Positions 58,531-64,000 of a stretch of 64,000 nucleotides of DNA are shown here, one piece after another. Numbering within the stretch: position 1 is the first letter of the stretch; every line of letters begins with the position of its first letter. The translations under genes and the position numbers were made by a program. This stretch comes from Hormiphora californensis (taxonomy: Eukaryota; Ctenophora; Tentaculata; Cydippida; Pleurobrachiidae), in NCBI GenBank assembly GCA_020137815.1, contig CM035354.1:4296796-4360795 (forward strand), read 5' to 3'. The notes below the pieces were generated by a model that saw nothing but the letters and a program-made list of their open reading frames with translations, was not told the origin of the DNA and searched no databases.

Positions 58531-59988
58531 CTATACATCCTGTAAAACCTTGGACACGTTCAGGGGCTGCTTGTTTTTGAAGTACCCAAACACAGCAAGT
58601 TGAATGAATCCAAGGAATGTTCCAATAATGTTGGGAAACTGAAGAATTATTTGTTTAGTTTTAGTTAATATTAATAGATTCAGCGCAGTTCAACACGACC
58701 TACGGTTGCCATAATGTCGACCCAGTTCGGAGAGGCAGTCTTTTGTGAGACAAACCAACAGGCCAAAATCTAAACTGATCAAGCAATAAAATGTCAATAC
58801 CAGGTATACTAACCATTACATATATGTCCCCTATCAGGACGCCATACCACCACCAAAGAAGACACTGGACACACACCATGAATGAAAGGAGAAATGACAT
58901 GCTCTCTGTGCTGCCCGTCTCAATAACCACTCTCTGGGGTGGGTTATCAGTGGGTTAACAGTTAGTAACTGGGCTTACATGGATAATCTATGAGCTGCTA
59001 ATAGCAAAGCAGGACGGCTAGGATAAATCCAGTGCCGGGGGTGCTGATATCCCTTTCAATAACGTTCAGCCACGGTCCTTCCGGTACAGATTTTCTCTGC
59101 AGCGTAGCCAAGCGCCACCCCACAACATACGCACTCGTGTTGCTTTCGGGTCTCTCAAGAGAGCCCCTACCAATCATAGCTTGGTGGACTAGACGACATG
59201 CGCTAGATCAGGATCGAACCCTGGACCTAATGCATGGGAGGCGAGTGTACTGGCCACTATACCACCCTGCCGTCAAAATAACTTAATAGAAATAGATAAT
59301 AGATAATCTAGAAAATAGATTGAAGTTCAAAACCTCCTTACCAGCTGGGCAAGGGGCGATGCAAACATGGCAATAGCCAGAACATTGCCAAATAGGCCAA
59401 AGAACTCGATGGCCTGATCTTGGTTGGCATGGTAAATATTGCTATACATGTGAACCAAAAACAGCACACCAATAAATCCACCAACTGTCTTGTACACAAC
59501 TTTCTGGAACGGAAATGAGTTGTAACAATGTTATAAATCAATAAATCGTAGCACTTTAAATTATATCTCTACATGATAAGAGGAAACTGTAATCTAATTG
59601 TTGGTCTGCTTCTCTGTTACCTTGTTTGGTGTGTACCAATAGTACAGGAGAATGTAGGCACAATTTAGGACACACCCGATAAAGTTTACAAACAAAATTG
59701 TCCCGTCCCCCTTCATCAGGCCGTAATTTGTCCAAACAAAAGCACTGGTAGCCATTGTAACGAATGGTAAGATTGGAATGTTTCCTGTTCCCTGTTTCTT
59801 GATCTTTTGGACAGTTTGGCTGAAAGAAGTTTGTGGTTTTGTGGTTTGATTTTAGTGCTACAATTCAGACAAAAGCCCGGCACTATGACTAGCACACTGC
59901 TGACGTTCATTACTTACAATCCCGAAGAAAACATCCCCAGGGTAAAGATGGTGGCCAACTTGGAAACCATGAATTCCAAGAACGCCAT
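58531..59988 (-). CDS. SLC50A1: SLC50A1, SWEET-type sugar transporter
   Basis: Bidirectional sugar uniporter of the SWEET/MtN3 family, in the plasma membrane or Golgi. Five exons, 59988-59918, 59819-59621, 59503-59342, 58933-58814 and 58638-58531, join in phase to 219 aa (human 221). It has seven predicted helices arranged as two MtN3 triple-helix units joined by TM4. TM1 contains IFTLGMFSSG. The first MtN3 unit has PILPFVTMATSAFVWTNYG and KGDGTILFVNFIG. The second has VIETGSTESMSFLLSFMV and WWWYGVLIGDIYVMVPN. The conserved Pro, Asn and Asp positions of the family are present. A tRNA-derived SINE sits in the third intron (58934-59341) without touching the splice sites. Confidence 0.95.
59030..59272 (-). 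mobile_element. tRNA-derived SINE
   Basis: The minus strand has a tRNA-Gly-like head at 59272-59205: an A-box-like TAGTGGCCAGTA (59260-59249), an anticodon region CGCCTCCCATGC and a perfect B box GGTTCGATCC (59220-59211). A non-tRNA body follows towards lower coordinates. The acceptor stem does not close, so it is not a functional tRNA. The 3' boundary is approximate. Confidence 0.7.
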
Positions 59989-60342
59989 ATTGGTTCGCAC
60001 TTCTAACGGAAAGACACAATGCATTTGAAAATACTTAAGAAAATTCAAAGAATGCCTTTCAATGTTAACAAAGATAGTATCATCATAACTGGCTGTTCCT
60101 CTTGAGTAACAATCACCGAATACAATTTGGTGGTGAGTCCAAATTGCGAAAAATCACTATGAGAATACCACATACATATTTAGAAAGCTCAATTTAGCTA
60201 ATCACCGGCGGGGTATGGGGCTGAGGTACTGGCATTGCTTGCTCAATGTGTGTGTATTCTCATTAACTTCCGGTGACGGCCCAGTGCTCCCAATCACTGG
60301 GCCGTCCCATTATTACCCAGCCGGTCGGCGAGAGTCGACATT
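59989..60342. other. SLC50A1 upstream region with a perfect hairpin
   Basis: Non-coding; presumably the promoter. At 60275-60306 GACGGCCCAGTG and its exact inverse surround an 8-nt loop. Confidence 0.5.
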
Positions 60343-60468
60343 TATTTTCTTGGTAGGTTGTGTACAAATAAGTAATAAAAACCTTGACGGCCGCTGCAGG
60401 CCCCCCTAAAGGCCCCCCTAAAGGGCCTGCAACAGCCAGCACATGCCAAATACAACCTAGCAAGAAAG
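60343..60468. mobile_element. ~126-bp palindromic element
   Basis: Ends TTTTCTTGGTAGGTTGTGT and the inverse of TTTCTTGCTAGGTTGTATT, with an internal palindrome GCAGGCCCCCCTAAAGG near 60398-60432. Non-coding. Confidence 0.6.
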
Positions 60469-60480
60469 GGAAAACGTTAA

Positions 60481-60729
60481 AATCTGGGTGCCTTTCATTG
60501 CTAACAATTCGTAGTTTTGGCGCGCGCGACGGGTTAGGGCTATCCGTTAGGGTCTGGTTAGGGTTTGGTTTGGGGTTATCGGTTAGGGCTATCGATTCTC
60601 TAACTGATACCGTTTAGTTTACTCAAATCGGCCATGTGGTTCCATGGCTATAGCCGTTTGAAAAAAGTCGGTCTAAGTATACTCTTTTGGTAGCGCGCAC
60701 CTGTAAACAGGCTGCAAGGCACCCAGATT
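60481..60729. mobile_element. ~249-bp element with 14-bp TIRs and telomere-like interior
   Basis: Perfect inverse ends AATCTGGGTGCCTT (60481-60494) and AAGGCACCCAGATT (60716-60729). The interior has four to five scattered GTTAGGG motifs at ~60530-60590. Confidence 0.6.
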
Positions 60730-60969
60730 ATAATCGCGCCCGCAAGAAAGCCACAAAAAAATAACGAAAAAACGTAATTTTGAAATTTAAAAAAGCTTCA
60801 ACCGATTTTTACGAATGGACTTTGCATTGGTACGTAACGCGCTGCTATAGTTCAAAAATGCGCTGCTTCGTGTGCGCGGCGCGGGTGGTGTGTTGTCAAA
60901 CTTTAAAAATAAAAACTGAAACCAAATTTTTGAAGCCGCAGTGTCCAGAAACAAGACGTAGAATATATA

Positions 60970-61803
60970 CCGAATCCTGAGACTGAGAAAGCCACAGCCC
61001 TCAGCATCAAAACTGGCAAAGCTAATTATCACAAGGAATGCAGGGAAAAAATCGTTCAGTCAATCAAGCCAAGAGAGGCGAGGAACCTTGATCTACTCAG
61101 CGAGAAAGGGGCATCAACATGGCTCACTTGTCTACCCCTAGAGTCATTGAAGCTCACACTCAATCGCCAAGAGTTCTTTGATTCAATCTCAGCACGATAC
61201 GATCTCCCACTAGTGGGACAGCCGAGAGCAACACAGTGCGTTTGTGGGGAGGAAAACAGCATCGATCACTCCATGTCATGCAAACGCGGGGGATTTGTTG
61301 CGGTCAGACACGATTGCGTTCGAGACTTTCTAACTGCGGAGCTGGACAAAGTGTGCTACGACACTAAGGCTGAACCCCACCTACTGGAAGTTAGAGGAGC
61401 AAAACTACCACCTGGGACCATTACAGAGGATGGAGCTCGCCTTGACATTCGAACGAGGGGATTCTGGGGTCCAATGGACTGCACCTATTTTGACGTAAGG
61501 GTTTTTAACCCAAGGGCACAGTCTAATGAGACTCAGGATATCCCTCAAACGTATATCAAGCACGAGGAAGGGAAGAAGAAGAACTATCTACATCGCATTC
61601 TCGAGGTGGAAAAAGCTTCTTTTACTCCCCTCGTTATGTCAACGACCGGTGGACTTGGTCAAGAGTTCAGCAGAACTCTGAAGCAACTCGCAACCAAGAA
61701 ATCGCGGAAAACTGGCTATACCTACCAGGAGTGTATTCGATACCTCCGTGTTCGTCTATCATTTTCAATGGTTCGCTCCATAATCATCATCATCATCAAT
61801 TAA
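60970..61803 (+). mobile_element. Non-LTR retrotransposon fragment: C-terminal end of RT polyprotein
   Basis: Open frame of about 277 codons without its own ATG, truncated at the 5' side. It contains a Cys/His knuckle (CVCGEENSIDHSMSCKRGG) followed by RHDCVRDF, then ARLDIRTRGFW and YFDVRVFNP, then RILEVEKASFTPLVMSTTGG. This C-terminal domain is very common in retroelements of cnidarians and sponges. A CCHC knuckle followed by a D...D/E-R pattern resembles the restriction-like endonuclease end of R2-type LINEs, which is inference. The sequence ends just after a short (ATC)n run, as LINE 3' ends often do. Confidence 0.75.
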
Positions 61804-61950
61804 CATTTAATATACCGCTTTATAGCATATTGGTAAGATATCACTTAAAAAAGAAAACACTTAACGGATACCTTCCTGCTTTCAAAAGCGGTTTTACTCT
61901 ATTTGATCAATAAATTAGAGTCCATGAGCTAGTAGTGTTTATACAAATGT

Positions 61951-62943
61951 TCAAGTGTCCCTTGGTGCTTCTAACACCCTCTTTCCACGGATTATGAAGT
62001 GGGTTCCAGGGGACTGCTTTACCTTCTCCTTCAGTTCAACAACAAGCTTCTTCCGTTCTTTCCGTTCTTCTACTGTTCTATCAGGAGATATAAAGACTTT
62101 GCCAAACTTGTCGTTCCCTTTCAGCAGGGATTTCTTCGACAGGATTGAAATTTGAGCGTCTCTGCTCCTCAGTACGACTTTCACAGGTCTTGCAGATGAA
62201 GACTGCTTTCCCAAGCGCTCGGCAGATTGCACTTTCGGAGCCTCTTCAAGCTCACCAAAAAGAGACTTAATTTGAGTTTCAAGCTTCTCACCGTGTACAT
62301 TGTCTTTCAACTCTTCCAATCCATGGATGATGATGTTACACCCACGGTCCTCCGATGCTGCCACGATTGCCGATTGAATCTTCTTTGGAGCCAGGGCCGA
62401 GGCACACTCCTTCTCCAAGACAGCTGCAAAGCTCTTCATTTCGTGTTGTGCTGTTGACTGCACAGCTGTTATCTCAACCTCCCTCTTCTCAAGTAATTGC
62501 CTCTGGATTTTCAGGAGCTCCTCTTGTGCAGCCACTAGATTTCTTTGGGTTTTTATGAGCTCTGTACTGTGTATTTTGAGCTCTTTCTCCAGCTGGTTTA
62601 TCCTCAAGGTTTCGCAACCCACTGCTAACAACTCTTCAGTAACTGGGAAGGTCTGTTCCATAAGAATACGGCATGCATCCTCCACAAGGTCTAAAAGCAC
62701 TGGCTTGGTCAGTGCATTGAGTTTGGTTCTGGAGGGGACCTTCAGATCATTCCAAACTTCCGCTGTCTGTGGTCCGTACTGCTGCACTTTGTTCGGGTTT
62801 ATTTCACCGAACCCACCGGTTAGGGTTAATACCTCGCTTACCCACTCCACGGTTTGTTCTTGACAGTATCGGACGTGTTCTTCTTCCACATCTGTTTCCC
62901 GCAGGTAGGTCCGTGTATCTAGTTCATCATCAGAGCTTTCCAT
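61951..62943 (-). CDS. Retrotransposon ORF1-like protein (copy 2)
   Basis: Intact 330-codon intronless frame, opposite in strand to the RT fragments on either side. It has an acidic N-terminus and a coiled coil (residues ~115-165, LEKELKIHSTELIKTQRNLV). The C-terminal part carries NIIIHGLEELKDNVHGEK, AERLGKQSSSARPVKVVLRS and VFISPDRTVEERKERKKLV. It is the paralogue of the frame at 33986-35005: the blocks IHGL/VHGL, RLGK, RPVKVVLRSR and ISPDRTVEER match in order. Probably an RNA-binding ORF1 protein. No ORF2 follows on its strand within reach. Confidence 0.7.
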   Translation of the reverse strand: MESSDDELDTRTYLRETDVEEEHVRYCQEQTVEWVSEVLTLTGGFGEINPNKVQQYGPQTAEVWNDLKVPSRTKLNALTKPVLLDLVEDACRILMEQTFPVTEELLAVGCETLRINQLEKELKIHSTELIKTQRNLVAAQEELLKIQRQLLEKREVEITAVQSTAQHEMKSFAAVLEKECASALAPKKIQSAIVAASEDRGCNIIIHGLEELKDNVHGEKLETQIKSLFGELEEAPKVQSAERLGKQSSSARPVKVVLRSRDAQISILSKKSLLKGNDKFGKVFISPDRTVEERKERKKLVVELKEKVKQSPGTHFIIRGKRVLEAPRDT

Positions 62944-63309
62944 CTTCTTGCTGCCCTCTTGGGCTCTTACATAGACATTTGCTGAAACTCAAATTAATTT
63001 GTTTAAAGTAGTGTTGAAAAGTTTGAAAATAATAACTTGTTCTATTCGGGGTTACAGAGGAAGGAACAAGAATGATGGCTCTTCATCAGATCTGTACCAT
63101 ACATACTAGTCTTTAACTGTTGCATGTATTTTATGTGATTTTCTTCGTGTAGCCAGTCAGGCAAAAACAATTTATATATACTATTATTGACATTGTTAGG
63201 CCAGATGCATGTGGCTTCTTTATTGTGAATTTTTGAAGCCGCAGTGTTTGTTGGCATGCGCTGCAGACCCCAAGTGCGCGCGTTTTCCACGGCTTCTAGC
63301 ATGAGGCCC

Positions 63310-64000
63310 CTCGGAAATGTTCAAGTCATGCACATCTTTTGGACCCAGTTTTGGGTACTTTGTCAACCCTTCCAAAAGTGTACTGATAGTAAAACCCCAG
63401 TTCCTGGAGACAGCTAAGAGCATGTTCGGAGATACAGGGATGCAAATAACAGCAGATGGGGCAAGACATTTGGGAGCAACCATTGGTTCAGAACGTTTCA
63501 AAAACTCGTTTGTCTCCAAAGCAGTGTCCACCTGGCGTGAAGAGCTCAAGAACTTAGTAGTTATTGCGAAGACCAATCCCCACCTTGCATACAGTAACTT
63601 TACGAGAAGTTTCAAGTTCAAGTGGGGCTTCATGCAGAGGACCATACCAGATGTAGCAGACCTCTTTCAGCCGCTAGAGGATCTCATTCGATCCGAACTG
63701 ATCCCCTGTTTTGCTGGTAGACAGGTGTCTGATTTGGAGCGAGAAATGTTTGCACTTTCGACTAATCTAGGCGGAATGGGGATTGACAATCCTGTGCTCA
63801 CTAGTGACAGGGCCTTTGCCAACTCATGTTCGTTAACCAAGCCACTGGTTGATGCTATTCTTGTATCACATGAGATTGACATGGACATGTCCAAAGTTGA
63901 GAAACTGGCTAGGGATGCTCGTGTTGAGATTGCTAAATCAAACGAGGGCCACAACTCTGAATCTCTTAAGAAGTTGCTGACCAGGATATCATGCCCGAAA
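63310..64000 (+). mobile_element. Non-LTR retrotransposon fragment: RT thumb/connection region, runs off the window
   Basis: Open frame from ~63310 to the window end (about 230 codons) after an in-frame TGA. It contains FGPSFGYFVNPSKSVLIVK, DGARHLGATIGS, NPHLAYSNFTRSFKFKWGF and LGGMGIDNP, which is the part downstream of the RT catalytic core in the same kind of element whose C-terminal domain is at 60970-61803. The catalytic YxDD is not in the window on this copy; the 5' side is truncated. Confidence 0.75.

Noticed and set aside
59205-59272. Functional tRNA-Gly gene
   Set aside because: The acceptor stem does not pair and the sequence continues into a SINE body, so only the promoter-like head is tRNA-like.
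1-64000. CRISPR arrays, operons, ribosome binding sites, rRNA genes
   Set aside because: The window is intron-rich animal DNA; the regular repeats are 10-bp satellite units and microsatellites, not spacer-repeat arrays, and no rRNA segment was recognised.

Overview
The window is animal genomic DNA: genes are split by GT-AG introns, several intergenic gaps are short, and the recognisable proteins are animal or general eukaryotic (TAF3 with a PHD finger, REV3L, MAGOH, NUFIP1, UBXN4, SLC50A1, Kaptin). MAGOH is clearly conserved but has more substitutions than is usual between bilaterians. Retroelement fragments resemble families common in cnidarians and sponges, and whole genes sit inside introns of other genes. 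I infer a non-bilaterian animal (cnidarian, sponge or ctenophore) but cannot place it further. Exon boundaries below were read by eye from splice consensus and reading phase.

Layout. 0-8 kb: 3' part of a long coiled-coil protein gene (+). 9.2-11.6 kb: SMYD4-like SET/MYND gene (-). 13-24 kb (+): IK/RED splicing factor, the catalytic subunit of DNA polymerase zeta (REV3L), and a NUFIP1 homologue. 25-31 kb: MAGOH (+), whose introns hold a frameshifted antisense MATH-BTB gene and a same-strand single-pass membrane protein gene. 32-39.8 kb: SEL1L3-like gene (-), whose next-to-last exon is preceded by an intron made almost entirely of a 3-kb repeat element. 39.9-46.4 kb (-): TRIT1 and TAF3. 47.1-48.5 kb (-): an unrecognised multi-pass membrane protein. 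49.3-56.7 kb (-): UBXN4, with two UBX domains and with a complete cationic amino acid transporter gene (SLC7 family, +) nested in its second intron. 56.9-58.1 kb (-): Kaptin homologue with several disruptions. 58.5-60.0 kb (-): SLC50A1 (SWEET) with a tRNA-derived SINE in one intron. 60-64 kb: palindromic elements, two non-LTR retrotransposon RT fragments (+) and an intact ORF1-like gene (-).

The genes do not form one pathway. Some share broad roles in RNA processing (IK, MAGOH, NUFIP1, TRIT1), DNA damage tolerance and transcription (REV3L, TAF3), or ER and membrane function (UBXN4, SEL1L3-like, SLC7, SLC50A1). Their adjacency looks like ordinary animal gene order.

The most unusual structure is 32606-35573: inverted termini, a palindromic core, arrays of a 10-bp unit in both orientations, a 50-nt C tract, a nested pogo-like MITE and an intact ORF1-like gene. 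One end of it forms the polypyrimidine tract of a SEL1L3-like splice acceptor. Two tiny MITEs with perfect 9-bp target duplications are also clear. Several otherwise conserved genes carry isolated 1-nt frame breaks, which may be assembly errors.
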